From Chryseobacterium indologenes (GTDB lineage Bacteria; Bacteroidota; Bacteroidia; Flavobacteriales; Weeksellaceae), in the NCBI RefSeq assembly GCF_018362995.1, contig NZ_CP074372.1, forward strand, positions 744,001 through 808,000: a stretch of 64,000 bases of DNA, in the 5' to 3' direction. Numbering within the stretch: position 1 is the first letter of the stretch; each line of letters opens with the position of its first letter. A program made the translations under genes and the position numbers. Shown here one piece after another: positions 9,633 to 18,018 of this stretch. The notes under the pieces are model-generated. The model searched no databases, was not told the origin of the DNA, and saw only the letters and a program-made list of their open reading frames with translations.

Positions 9633-9663
9633 TTGCATTTATGTATTCAACTACGTAGTTTTG
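9633..9663 (+). promoter_or_regulatory. Promoter with 12-bp palindromic operator for GNAT-MarR pair
   Basis: TTG at 9633-9635 (within TTTG), 20-bp spacer and TAGTTTTG at 9656-9663 match the Bacteroidota promoter well. A perfect palindrome AACTACGTAGTT (9649-9660) overlaps the -7 box, a classic repressor position. The likely binder is the MarR protein encoded two genes downstream (inference). Confidence 0.7.
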
Positions 9664-9683
9664 TACTTTAAAATTCAATCACT

Positions 9684-10172
9684 ATGAAATTACAGATACA
9701 ACCCATAGGAAATTCTTATTCGGAGCAGGCTATTGACCTGATCCTGATCATCCAGCAGAAGGAATTTAATATTCCGATTACCATTAAAGATCAGCCTGAC
9801 CTTTTACAGATTGAAAGCTTTTATACGGAAGCAGGAGGCAACTTTTGGGGTGCGTTTGCAGATGATGAGTTGATAGGTTCTATTGCATTGGTTAAATTTG
9901 ATGAAAGGGCAGGAGCGATCAGAAAAATGTTTGTTAAAAAGGAATTCAGAGGTAAAGAACTGAACATCGCTCAGGAATTATTGGAAGTTTTAATCTCTTT
10001 CTGCCGCGAAAACGGAATTGATGATTTATATTTGGGAACCATAACGGTACTGAAAGCTGCACAGCGTTTCTATGAAAGGAATCACTTTGTGAAGATTGAA
10101 AAAAGAAATCTCCCTGTAAAATTTCCTTTAATGAGTGCCGATGATATTTTTTACCATTTAAATATTGACTGA
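9684..10172 (+). CDS. GNAT family N-acetyltransferase, MarR-linked
   Basis: 162 residues. The GNAT core is seen in GGNFWGAFADDELIGSIALVKFDERAGAIRKMFVKKEFRGKELNIAQELLEVLISFC, where the acetyl-CoA loop KKEFRGKE replaces the canonical RGxG/A, then DLYLGTITVLKAAQRFYERNHF (motif B). The stop is 2 bp before the MarR start, so the two are co-expressed. Such GNAT-MarR pairs often detoxify the compound sensed by the regulator, but no substrate can be named. ATG 9684 follows the promoter at 9656. Confidence 0.82.
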   Translation: MKLQIQPIGNSYSEQAIDLILIIQQKEFNIPITIKDQPDLLQIESFYTEAGGNFWGAFADDELIGSIALVKFDERAGAIRKMFVKKEFRGKELNIAQELLEVLISFCRENGIDDLYLGTITVLKAAQRFYERNHFVKIEKRNLPVKFPLMSADDIFYHLNID

Positions 10173-10174
10173 AT

Positions 10175-10654
10175 ATGAATGTGATCAACGAAGCAGGAAT
10201 TCTTGCCATATCAACCAGATTGCACCGTTTGAGTGAACAACTGAGGAAAGATGGAGCGCTTATCTATAAAGCCTTCGGAATTGATTTTGAACTGAAATGG
10301 TTTCCGGTGATCTTTACCATTTATAAAAAAGAGATAGCAAGCGTTGTCGAAATTGCCAATGAAATAGGGTACACCCATCCATCCACGATCACTCTACTCA
10401 AAGAACTCGAAAAGCTGGAATTGATACAGTGGGAAAAGGATAAACAGGATGAACGGAAAAGACTGTTTAAGCTCACCTTGAAAGGCAACGAGCTCATTGA
10501 AAAAATGAAACCCGTTTGGGAACTGATGTCTCAGATTTTAGGTGATATTGCTGACAATAAAAACAATCTATTAACTGCTATTGATGAAGCGGAAGAGAAA
10601 ATTGCAAGCCAGTCTTTTTATCAGAGGGCATTGCAGGTGAAGAATTCAAAATAA
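10175..10654 (+). CDS. MarR family transcriptional regulator
   Basis: 159 residues. Winged helix: WFPVIFTIYKKEIASVVEIANEIGYTHPSTITLLKELEKLELIQWEKDKQDERKRLFKLTLKGNELIEKM, with the wing DKQDERKRLFKLT typical of MarR. Helices at both ends form the dimer. It follows the acetyltransferase by 2 bp under a promoter that carries a 12-bp palindrome, so autorepression is likely. Ligand unknown. Confidence 0.85.
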   Translation: MNVINEAGILAISTRLHRLSEQLRKDGALIYKAFGIDFELKWFPVIFTIYKKEIASVVEIANEIGYTHPSTITLLKELEKLELIQWEKDKQDERKRLFKLTLKGNELIEKMKPVWELMSQILGDIADNKNNLLTAIDEAEEKIASQSFYQRALQVKNSK

Positions 10655-10671
10655 GTAGATTTTAGTTATAT

Positions 10672-10706
10672 AAAAAACAGTTGTACTAATGCTATAGCTG
10701 TTTTTT
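10672..10706. terminator. Bidirectional terminator between convergent genes
   Basis: AAAAAACAG at 10672-10680 pairs with CTGTTTTTT at 10698-10706; five more pairs (two G-U) extend the stem inwards. The A run on one side and T run on the other allow it to act for the MarR gene and for the minus-strand gene whose stop codon it overlaps. Confidence 0.75.
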
Positions 10707-11334
10707 ATTCTATAATAATATCAAGTGATTCTTTGAAAGGATGTATACTTTTCAGATATTCTTTGTCTTGTTCTGTTAATTCATTTGTTCCAAGAGCAAT
10801 ATCTTCCCACGCTTTTCTATCCTGGCGTTTAAGAACAAATTCAATAGACTCAATTTTGATTTTTTTATTAAGTCCCAGTATTCTCAAATCTATCCGTTGC
10901 CCTTCTTTGATTTCACCCTCTATAATTTGTCCTGTTAAGAAAAACTGTCTTTCTGTAATCTGAATAGTATCATTAAGCTTAAATTGGGCAACAGTTAAAT
11001 GATGCCAGCTATATCCACAAAATCTGCATTGCTTTGCCTGTGGAGTGCGGGCAAGTTTGTTACATTTAGGACAGTTATTAAAAAAAACTTTTTCAGGAGT
11101 TTCAGTCATTATACGCGTTACAATGTTTTGTTTAAAGACCTCATAATCATTTTCTAATAGATTTGTGATTTCAGGGTCGGAACTTATCCAGCCTTTATCT
11201 ATCATTATCTTTCTGAATTGTGGATTTTCATTACTCTTGAAAGAAGATATTTGATGTTTTAGGGCTAACTTTTCATTTTTAGTCATTAAGTTACCAAAAT
11301 AGTTGATAATATAATCTGTGGTTTCCTGATCCAT
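10705..11334 (-). CDS. Hypothetical protein with central zinc ribbon
   Basis: 209 residues, not assigned to a named family. N-terminal half is helical and charged. Around residues 90-115 a zinc ribbon is clear: NCPKCNKLARTPQAKQCRFCGYSWHH, with two CxxC pairs 13 residues apart. The C-terminal part is a probable beta domain (IQITERQFFLTGQIIEGEIKEGQRIDL, then NKKIKIESIEFVL), similar in pattern to translation-factor-like beta barrels. No signal peptide. Monocistronic, ending in the shared terminator. Function not predictable. Confidence 0.6.
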   Translation of the reverse strand: MDQETTDYIINYFGNLMTKNEKLALKHQISSFKSNENPQFRKIMIDKGWISSDPEITNLLENDYEVFKQNIVTRIMTETPEKVFFNNCPKCNKLARTPQAKQCRFCGYSWHHLTVAQFKLNDTIQITERQFFLTGQIIEGEIKEGQRIDLRILGLNKKIKIESIEFVLKRQDRKAWEDIALGTNELTEQDKEYLKSIHPFKESLDIIIE

Positions 11335-11409
11335 ATCTGATTGAAAAGAGTTAAATGATTTTAAATGTCTAATGTATTATTTATTTCTTTAAAATAATCA
11401 TATAATACA

Positions 11410-11440
11410 AAAGAACCCGCCAAATCCTGGCGGGTTCTTT
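11410..11440 (-). terminator. Rho-independent terminator of TonB receptor gene
   Basis: Perfect 13-bp stem, 11410-11422 with 11428-11440 (AAAGAACCCGCCA and complement), loop of five. It lies 27 bp past the stop of the minus-strand receptor gene and is the G+C-richest hairpin in this stretch. Confidence 0.9.
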
Positions 11441-11466
11441 GAATTCATTATTGAAATAATATGATC

Positions 11467-14076
11467 TTAGAATCTTAAAGTAGCAGCAACAGACCACGTT
11501 CTTCCAAAACCAAGGAATCCTGTGTTACCATCGGCAATACCCTGATAAACTCTACCTGTTTCCTGGTATGTTTTTCCGGCATTTGGACCGCTGGCAATTT
11601 TGTCGCCTGCAAAAATATTGGAGCTTAATTCAGAAATATAATATTTGTTGAATAAGTTGTATACATTCGCTCTCAATGTTAAAGACTTTTTCGCGTCAAG
11701 CGTAAATTTGTAAGAAGCACCTACGTCAAATAAATTATAACTTGGCAATTTTACAATTCCTTTTTCTCTTGCAGCCTCAGTAAGGAAATTGATTGGGTTA
11801 AACTGTGCATATAGCTTGTCATAATATTCCCAGTTAGCATCAATACTGAAAGCTTTGGTAATGCTGTAATCAACTCCCAGACTTGCTGTAGTTTGTGCAG
11901 CATCCCCAACTTTTAAATCTTTGATGTTGATAACTCCTGTAGCTCCGGCAACTTCCTGATTGTTCTGAACATCAAGAATGTTGAAATTTGCATTTCCTTT
12001 GTACTTCCAGTTTCCTAATGATAACATTCCTCTCAGCCTAAGGTTGGCAAATGGTCTTGCCTTCGCTTCCAATTCAACACCCTGGTGTATTTGTCCAACA
12101 TTCAGAGCGTTGTAGAAATAAGCATTTCCAAGTTGTAATTGAGAGAAGTTAGCTACATCTGCAGCTCCTGCATTGAAGGTTCTTGAAATAAATCTGTCAT
12201 CCCACTGCGTTCTGTAAGCATTGATATTCACATCTACATAACGGGATTTGAAACCATATCCTAACTCTACAGAGAAAATTCTTTCATTCTTTGCATCGTT
12301 GTAAATATTCTGGTTGGAAGGGAACAGCGCGTTGAACAATGGCTGCCTTGAAATAACTCCTGTATTGAAAAATACATTATGATGCTCATCTATATTGTAG
12401 TTGGCACCTCCTTTTACAATATACCCCGTTTTGTGATACCATTTTGTTTCCTGGTTTCCTGGCGTATACAGCATATAATCCCTTCTTTTGTAGTATTGTT
12501 CAGAAACTGATCCCTGAACAGATGCACTTAGTTTTTCAGAGCTGTATTCAACCATTCCGTATAAACCTGCCCATTTTACAAGACCTTCGTTGTGTACAGA
12601 TACTTTTTGAGCATCTTTAAGTTTAGTAAGAGGCTCCGGTTTTACTGTATTGTTGATATAGTATCCTTTTGGAGCATTTGCTGTACTGGAAACAAATAGT
12701 GCATCAGATCCCAACATATCGGTTACAATATCGTAAAGTGCTCCTTTATAAGTTTTAAGATCAATACCTCCGTTAAAGGTCCAGTTATTTTTTTTGTAAT
12801 TAAGGTCTGCAATTACTCCATACCAGTCATGAGCATTGATACTTTGCTTTCTTACGATACCGCTGGTTCCGTTCAGAGTAGCTACATATTGTCCGTTATA
12901 ATCACCAGGAGAACCTGCAGGAGCAGTAAAGGTTGATTTCTGGAAAGTGTTTCCGTTATAATCGGTTACCATACCCCCTCTGTTATATCTGTAAATCATA
13001 TCCCAGTTGATAGTACCGTCTCCGCCTGCACCGTAATTCATGAAATTCATGGTTTGGCCGCTGCCGTTTTTGATAGAACCGTTCAGTCCGGTACCACCGC
13101 CACCGCGTCCCCATGAACCATAAAGAACGGTAGATAGCTTCAGGTTATCATTCATTGTCCAGTCCCAGTTCAATGATGCAATAGGCTTATGATAGAAGTT
13201 AGGAGCCAAATTAAATTGAGAACCATTCAACATTCCTGTCTGAGGATTGTATCTTCTTCCATAAGTATCCAATTGCTGTAGAGTAGCCACATTAGCTCCG
13301 GTTGCAGAAGACCTTCTTGTATCATGTACCTGAGGTGCTCCGGTTGCGATTAAATTGAATGCATGTTTTTCATTTGGCTTAAATCCTGTTGAGAAAAACC
13401 AGGAATAACCTTCTCCTTTAGTTCCATTGATATAACCGTCACCTTGCCAACGGGAAAGCAATACAGTTGTTCCCCATTTGTTTTTTAATCCGGAAGAGTA
13501 CATCGCAGATATTCTGGAGTAGTTATCATTACCTACTTCTCCTTTGATCATTGCTTTCTGCTCAGAATCGGTAGCTTTGGTCACAATATTGATGGTTCCC
13601 CCTACAGAAGGAACTACAAATTTGGATGCTCCCAAACCTCTCTGGATCTGAATGTTGCTCGCAATGTCTGCCAACCCGGTCCAGTTAGACCAGTATACAG
13701 TACCTCCCTGCATGTCATTCACCGGCTGTCCGTTGATGATCACAGCAATGTTAGCCCCATCAAAACCTCTCATGTTGATTCTGCTGTCTCCAAAACCTCC
13801 GCCCACTTTGGTCACATACACGGATGGAGTAGACTTCATAATCTCAGGAAATTCTCTGTTTCCTAGCTTCTCCTGAATTTCCGCAGCCTTGATGGTGGAA
13901 ACTGCAACAGGAGTTTTTCTTTCTTTGGCTGTTTGGGAAAGGTTTCTACCTACCAACATCACCTCATCAAGAGATTTTGATTTCTCTAAAGAATCCTTCG
14001 TACTCTGCCCATAATAAAGGGCGGCCGTTGGTAAAACAAGCGCTATAAATAGTCGCTTTTTAAAAATAATGCTCAT
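11467..14076 (-). CDS. TonB-dependent outer-membrane receptor
   Basis: 869 residues. A signal peptide (about residues 1-23, ending ALYYGQ) is followed by a short TonB-box-like segment (SLDEVMLVGRNLSQ), a plug domain with TPSVYVTKVGGGFGDSRINMRGFDGANIAVIINGQPVNDMQGG, and a 22-strand barrel ending in the aromatic terminus TWSVAATLRF. There is no carboxypeptidase-regulatory or STN domain and no SusD partner, so it is a classic siderophore/metal/cofactor-type receptor rather than SusC. Substrate unknown. Transcribed alone; 380 bp of non-coding DNA lie upstream. Confidence 0.9.
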   Translation of the reverse strand: MSIIFKKRLFIALVLPTAALYYGQSTKDSLEKSKSLDEVMLVGRNLSQTAKERKTPVAVSTIKAAEIQEKLGNREFPEIMKSTPSVYVTKVGGGFGDSRINMRGFDGANIAVIINGQPVNDMQGGTVYWSNWTGLADIASNIQIQRGLGASKFVVPSVGGTINIVTKATDSEQKAMIKGEVGNDNYSRISAMYSSGLKNKWGTTVLLSRWQGDGYINGTKGEGYSWFFSTGFKPNEKHAFNLIATGAPQVHDTRRSSATGANVATLQQLDTYGRRYNPQTGMLNGSQFNLAPNFYHKPIASLNWDWTMNDNLKLSTVLYGSWGRGGGGTGLNGSIKNGSGQTMNFMNYGAGGDGTINWDMIYRYNRGGMVTDYNGNTFQKSTFTAPAGSPGDYNGQYVATLNGTSGIVRKQSINAHDWYGVIADLNYKKNNWTFNGGIDLKTYKGALYDIVTDMLGSDALFVSSTANAPKGYYINNTVKPEPLTKLKDAQKVSVHNEGLVKWAGLYGMVEYSSEKLSASVQGSVSEQYYKRRDYMLYTPGNQETKWYHKTGYIVKGGANYNIDEHHNVFFNTGVISRQPLFNALFPSNQNIYNDAKNERIFSVELGYGFKSRYVDVNINAYRTQWDDRFISRTFNAGAADVANFSQLQLGNAYFYNALNVGQIHQGVELEAKARPFANLRLRGMLSLGNWKYKGNANFNILDVQNNQEVAGATGVINIKDLKVGDAAQTTASLGVDYSITKAFSIDANWEYYDKLYAQFNPINFLTEAAREKGIVKLPSYNLFDVGASYKFTLDAKKSLTLRANVYNLFNKYYISELSSNIFAGDKIASGPNAGKTYQETGRVYQGIADGNTGFLGFGRTWSVAATLRF

Positions 14077-14457
14077 GAAATAAACTAGCGTTTTTGAATT
14101 TAAGGCTGCAAAGATGGATATTTATTTTTTAATAAAGTATTAAATCTTTGTTACGTGATTTCATAAAGCATGCGGATGTTCTATTATTGCTCGTTTTTTT
14201 GTGTGTATTAATTAATTCAGTTCATTAATTTACAATTTGTTATAGAAGTGAATTATCATAAAACAGAATATATATTTAGATGCATAAAATAATTATGTGT
14301 TTCATTATATTTTTCATTACAGCGGCTGTTGTTTGTTTAAAATATTCTAATTATTCATTGATTTGATGACCTAACGTTTGGTAATTGACTAGAGTCATAA
14401 ACTTTATACTGTTGTTTTGATACCTTGTATTATCATTTATTTAAAACCGTGATTATT
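14077..14457. other. Non-coding gap between divergent genes
   Basis: About 380 bases, strongly A+T-rich, between the minus-strand TonB receptor and the plus-strand iron-permease-like gene, so it must hold both promoters. A near match to the -7 box, CATCTTTG on the minus strand just upstream of the receptor, is the only weak candidate seen. No Fur-like palindrome or RNA structure was recognised. Confidence 0.5.
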
Positions 14458-14868
14458 ATGAAAAATAATTTTTTTGAAAGGTTTTCAGATCGTGTTGTTT
14501 ATATTACCGGAAGTCCCGGGGCTTTTATCGGTGCAAGTCTGCTTGTTGTTATCTGGGCAGTTTGCGGGCCTATTTTTAACTATTCCGAAACCTGGCAGCT
14601 GGTTATCAATACCGGTACTACTATTATAACTTTCCTGATGGTGTTTCTGATTCAAAAGACTCAGAATAAAGATTCAAAAGCAATTCAGATAAAGCTGAAT
14701 GAGCTTATAGCATCCTATGAAAAAGCCAGCAACCGGCTGGTTGATATTGAAGATTTAACGGAAGAAGAACTGGACCAGCTTCATAAGTATTATGAAAAAT
14801 TAGGTAAGCTATCCAATAAATCAAAGCCATCTTCTAATTCTGCAGGACAGCAGCACCGATATAAATAA
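14458..14868 (+). CDS. Low-affinity iron permease family small membrane protein
   Basis: 136 residues from ATG 14458; an upstream in-frame TTG at 14425 would give an atypical N-terminus and is not used. Begins MKNNFFERFSDRVVYITGSPGAFIGASLLVVIWAVCGPIFNYSETWQLVINTGTTIITFLMVFLIQKTQNKDSKAIQIKLNELI, the conserved pattern of the low-affinity iron permease-like family (PF04120): two membrane helices, a NTGTT turn between, and a cytosolic helical tail. The transport role in bacteria is not proven. It opens a run of stress/iron-linked genes. Confidence 0.8.
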   Translation: MKNNFFERFSDRVVYITGSPGAFIGASLLVVIWAVCGPIFNYSETWQLVINTGTTIITFLMVFLIQKTQNKDSKAIQIKLNELIASYEKASNRLVDIEDLTEEELDQLHKYYEKLGKLSNKSKPSSNSAGQQHRYK

Positions 14869-15027
14869 TAACAATTTGAACTTTATTGTGAGTATATAGG
14901 TAAAGGAATATCAGCCTTAAAATAACTATACTCTTCAAGGATTTTAGATACCACATCTCAGCATTTAAGGCAAAAATGGTCTTATAGTTGCAGATTTATC
15001 ACCAATCAAACACTAAATTATTATATT

Positions 15028-15600
15028 ATGGAAACTAAAACAGCAGCCAAAAAATCACCGGCTAAAAAGACAACACCTGCGAAAACATCTGCAAAAACTC
15101 CGGCTAAAAAAAATGCAGCCAAAAGTTTGGAAGATCTTTTTGAAGATGCACTGAAAGATATTTATTGGGCTGAAAAAGCATTATTGAAAGCATTGCCGAC
15201 AATGATGAAAAATGCTACCAGTGAAAAACTTAAAACAGCTATTGACAAGCATATTACTGAAACGGAAGGTCATGTTGAAAGACTGGAAGAATGTTTTAAA
15301 GCTTTAGGAAAAAAAGCCCAGGCAAAAAAATGCGATGCCATGCAGGGATTATTGGATGAAGGAAAAAGTATCCTGGAAGAGACAGAGCCGGGAGCAGTAA
15401 GAGATGCAGGAATCATTGCAGCAGCACAAAAAGTTGAACATTACGAAATTGCCACATACGGTACCCTTGCAGCTTTTGCAAAAGTATTGAAAGAGGAGGA
15501 TTGCCTTAAACATCTTTTAAGCACATTGGAAGAAGAGAAAAAATGTGACGAGCTGTTAACAAAAGTTGCGGATACCAATCTCAACAGCAAAGCAATGTAA
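15028..15600 (+). CDS. YciE/YciF ferritin-like protein with lysine-rich N-terminal tail
   Basis: 190 residues. Residues 3-33 are a low-complexity Lys/Ala/Pro tail built from AKKSPAKK-like units, resembling histone H1 or Hc1 tails. From about residue 34 comes a DUF892 ferritin-like four-helix bundle: SLEDLFEDALKDIYWAEKALLKALPTMMKNA, then HITETEGHVERLEECF and EHYEIATYGTLAAFA with the Glu/His metal ligands of the family. YciE/F proteins are stress-induced; the tail suggests nucleic-acid binding, perhaps as a Dps-like protector (inference). Monocistronic with a strong terminator. Confidence 0.85.
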   Translation: METKTAAKKSPAKKTTPAKTSAKTPAKKNAAKSLEDLFEDALKDIYWAEKALLKALPTMMKNATSEKLKTAIDKHITETEGHVERLEECFKALGKKAQAKKCDAMQGLLDEGKSILEETEPGAVRDAGIIAAAQKVEHYEIATYGTLAAFAKVLKEEDCLKHLLSTLEEEKKCDELLTKVADTNLNSKAM

Positions 15601-15620
15601 AAAAAGTATGTATTCATTAT

Positions 15621-15658
15621 AAAAAAGGAGACCGGATTTATTTTTGGTCTCCTTTTTT
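15621..15658 (+). terminator. Rho-independent terminator after YciE-like gene
   Basis: 13-bp perfect stem 15621-15633 with 15646-15658 (AAAAAAGGAGACC and complement), 12-base loop, T run inside the 3' arm. Twenty bases after the stop. Confidence 0.85.
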
Positions 15659-15702
15659 ATTGTTGAAATCTCAGGAGATTTTAAAAAAAGCTGTTTTAGC
15701 TT

Positions 15703-15736
15703 TTTGGTTGATTTTGTATCAATTTTAATATATTTG
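15703..15736 (+). promoter_or_regulatory. Candidate promoter upstream of AlkB-like gene
   Basis: TATATTTG at 15729-15736 is a full match to TAnnTTTG. TTTG at 15703-15706 (22-bp spacer) or TTG at 15708-15710 (18 bp) can serve as the -33 element. It would leave a leader of about 140 bases before ATG 15885. Confidence 0.55.
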
Positions 15737-15884
15737 CAGATATTATTTGTATCAATATTATTTTCTCCTATAGCGTACAATTCAAAGAACAATAAAAATT
15801 TATCTGGTAGGAAAATCGAACGCGAGTAACAGCTGTTATGCTTTAAAGAGAAATATAATTCAGGTATTTAAAAAATTAAAAAAT

Positions 15885-16496
15885 ATGACCCAGCTCAGTT
15901 TGTTCGATTCAGAAGACTTGTACGAATTTCCAAAAGATCTTCTGGAATACAGAGAACATTTCCTGACTCAGGAAGAAGCTGACCGGCTTAAGGCTCATCT
16001 GCTTGAAACAGCTCTCTGGAAACAAAGAACCCAGAAAATGTATGATAAGATGGTGCTGACACCACGTTTAACGGCATGGTATGGTGACCAGGAGAATGCT
16101 TATCCATCCGGTAATGGTGAGCTGGAGACTAATCCATGGACTCCCGAGCTTCTTTCTTTAAGGCAAAGAATAGAAAAAACATTTGGCTATCAGTTTAATT
16201 CCGTATTGCTTAATCTTTACCGGGATCATAATGACTCTGTTGCCTGGCATCGGGATAAAGAAAGCAGATATGGAAACCGCCCGGTGATTGCATCAATAAG
16301 TTTAGGACAGACCAGAAACTTTGATTTCCGGAAAAAAGATCATCACCAAAGTAAATACAGCCTGCCTCTTCCTCACGGTTCATTACTGATTATGAAAGGA
16401 GATCTGCAGGAGAACTGGGAACATCGGATTGCTAAATCTGTAACCTCTATGAAGGAGCGGATCAATCTTACTTTTCGGCTGGTTCGTCAATTGTAG
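15885..16496 (+). CDS. AlkB-like alpha-ketoglutarate-dependent dioxygenase
   Basis: 203 residues. Fe(II)-binding triad visible: His122 and Asp124 in WHRDKE and His180 in WEHRIAK; the 2-oxoglutarate/fold arginines follow in RINLTFR. The double-stranded beta-helix around IASISLGQTRNFDFR matches AlkB, which oxidatively removes alkyl groups from N1-methyladenine and N3-methylcytosine. The length matches the ALKBH2/3-like bacterial group. The N-terminus QLSLF (residues 3-7) matches the bacterial sliding-clamp-binding consensus QL[SD]LF. Monocistronic in a cluster of stress genes. Confidence 0.88.
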   Translation: MTQLSLFDSEDLYEFPKDLLEYREHFLTQEEADRLKAHLLETALWKQRTQKMYDKMVLTPRLTAWYGDQENAYPSGNGELETNPWTPELLSLRQRIEKTFGYQFNSVLLNLYRDHNDSVAWHRDKESRYGNRPVIASISLGQTRNFDFRKKDHHQSKYSLPLPHGSLLIMKGDLQENWEHRIAKSVTSMKERINLTFRLVRQL

Positions 16497-16624
16497 GATG
16501 TTAATTCATAATGTTTTATGATGAGTGAAGTGTGTTTGCAATATCTCTTTTGGCAGATAAATTGTTGCATGTATAAAAGAAGTCTTATTGGCTTCATTTA
16601 TATCACCACTTAAAATTTATTATT

Positions 16625-17236
16625 ATGAAAAATCTTGTAGTAACACTTTTTGCGGTGGCTGCTTTGACGGCCTGCAAAAAAAATGAACCCACATCGTCCA
16701 GCCAGTCCCCGGAAAGCACAACAATGTCTCCTCCTGCTGAATCAGGAATGACGGTAAGCGACTCCACCAAGACGGGAGAACCAAAAGACCAAACCACTTC
16801 TCTCAGTGATCAGGATAAAAAGTTTGCAGATGCAGCAGCAAAAGGAGGACTGATGGAAGTTATGATGGGAGATCTGGCAGCAACAAATGCTGAAAATTCT
16901 GCCGTAAAATCTTTAGGTGCTATGATGGTAACAGATCATACCAAGGCGAATGATGAGCTTAAGAAATGGGCTTCGGGAATAGGTTATACCTTACCTGCAG
17001 GTCTGGATGCTGAAAAGCAGAAAATGTATGATGATCTGAAAGCCAAAAAAGGAAAAGACTTTGATAAAAAGTATACTGATCTTATGGTCAGTGATCATAA
17101 AGAAGACATAGAAGAATTCAAAAAAGAAGCAGCGGAAGGAAAAGAATCTTCTCTGAAATCCTTTGCAAGTAAGACGCTTCCTACATTGGAGCATCATCTG
17201 AAAGAATCAGAAAAAGCTAAAAATGCTGTGAAATAA
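16625..17236 (+). CDS. DUF4142 family lipoprotein
   Basis: 203 residues. Lipobox LTAC with lipidated Cys17, then a Ser/Pro/Thr-rich linker (residues 18-60), then a ferritin-like helical DUF4142 domain (DQDKKFADAAAKGGLMEVMMGDLAATNAENSAVKSLGAMMVTDHTKANDELKKWA) with His and Glu/Asp residues in repeated helices. Periplasmic, membrane-anchored. DUF4142 proteins are often stress-linked but have no settled activity. Ends with a terminator shared with the convergent DUF2383 gene. Confidence 0.82.
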   Translation: MKNLVVTLFAVAALTACKKNEPTSSSQSPESTTMSPPAESGMTVSDSTKTGEPKDQTTSLSDQDKKFADAAAKGGLMEVMMGDLAATNAENSAVKSLGAMMVTDHTKANDELKKWASGIGYTLPAGLDAEKQKMYDDLKAKKGKDFDKKYTDLMVSDHKEDIEEFKKEAAEGKESSLKSFASKTLPTLEHHLKESEKAKNAVK

Positions 17237-17316
17237 TATGACCTGCATCATAAAACGGACACAGTATATTTGATAATTTTGAAAATGATTAAATATATTA
17301 TTTGTTCTTGATTAAT

Positions 17317-17346
17317 AAGCTCCTCTTTTGTAAGGGGAGTTTTTTT
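17317..17346. terminator. Terminator between convergent DUF4142 and DUF2383 genes
   Basis: Stem from about 17317-17327 to 17332-17343 centred on CTCCTC/AGGGGAG with two G-U pairs, then a T run. It ends the DUF4142 gene; the A-rich opposite side may serve the minus-strand gene. Confidence 0.7.
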
Positions 17347-17351
17347 ATTAA

Positions 17352-17813
17352 TTATTCTTTCTTTTTATATTCTTCAATTTTCTTAAACTGGCTGTAAGAG
17401 CTTTTTAGATTGCGAAGCTGTTCGGCTACAATTTTATTACTATTTTCACTCAGATTACCACCGCCCAGGGCATTCTGATAAGTTTCTATGGCAGCTTTTT
17501 CTCCAAACACTACATTTTCCAATGTAGACTCTACCAGATTTCCCATAGTAAATGAATTTTTAATGTCAATCCATGTTCTGTGTACAGCTCCCGCGATGGA
17601 AGATGAGTCCTCCGGAACACCCTTTTTTTCTGTAATCAGATTAACGAGTTCGTTTTTCATGATTTTTGATTGGGAAATCATATGGTCATATTCATCCTTT
17701 ACATCAGGATACATTTCCCATACTTTTCCTTCAACCTTTTCAAAACCTTCAATTCTGTCATTGGTAATGTGAAGTAAGTCGTTCAGTACCGATATTTCTT
17801 GCCGATTGTCCAT
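17352..17813 (-). CDS. DUF2383 (PA2169-type) four-helix-bundle protein
   Basis: 153 residues from the ATG at 17813 (MDNRQEISVLNDLLHITNDRIEGFEKV); an in-frame ATG eight codons upstream would add MFNLKVYI, less typical. Helical throughout with DEYDHMISQSKIMKNELVNLITEKKG and ENVVFGEKAAIETYQNAL, the ferritin-like pattern of PA2169/DUF2383 proteins that are often encoded near general-stress genes. Soluble, no signal peptide. Activity unknown. Third ferritin-like fold within 3 kb, next to YciE and DUF4142. Confidence 0.78.
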   Translation of the reverse strand: MDNRQEISVLNDLLHITNDRIEGFEKVEGKVWEMYPDVKDEYDHMISQSKIMKNELVNLITEKKGVPEDSSSIAGAVHRTWIDIKNSFTMGNLVESTLENVVFGEKAAIETYQNALGGGNLSENSNKIVAEQLRNLKSSYSQFKKIEEYKKKE

Positions 17814-18018
17814 AATATATACTTTTAGATTAAACATAATACTGCACTAATTTATCATTTACTCAGCAGTATTTTTATAATCCTGGTCATATCGTCAGAC
17901 GGATGATTTTCTTATATAAGCTTATTTATTTTTTTATAATGAAAAAATGGGTCAACAGGTATAAATAAAAGTCCGATGTTCTTTCTTTTTAAGGAAAAAA
18001 ACAGGACCTTTGCTCCAA

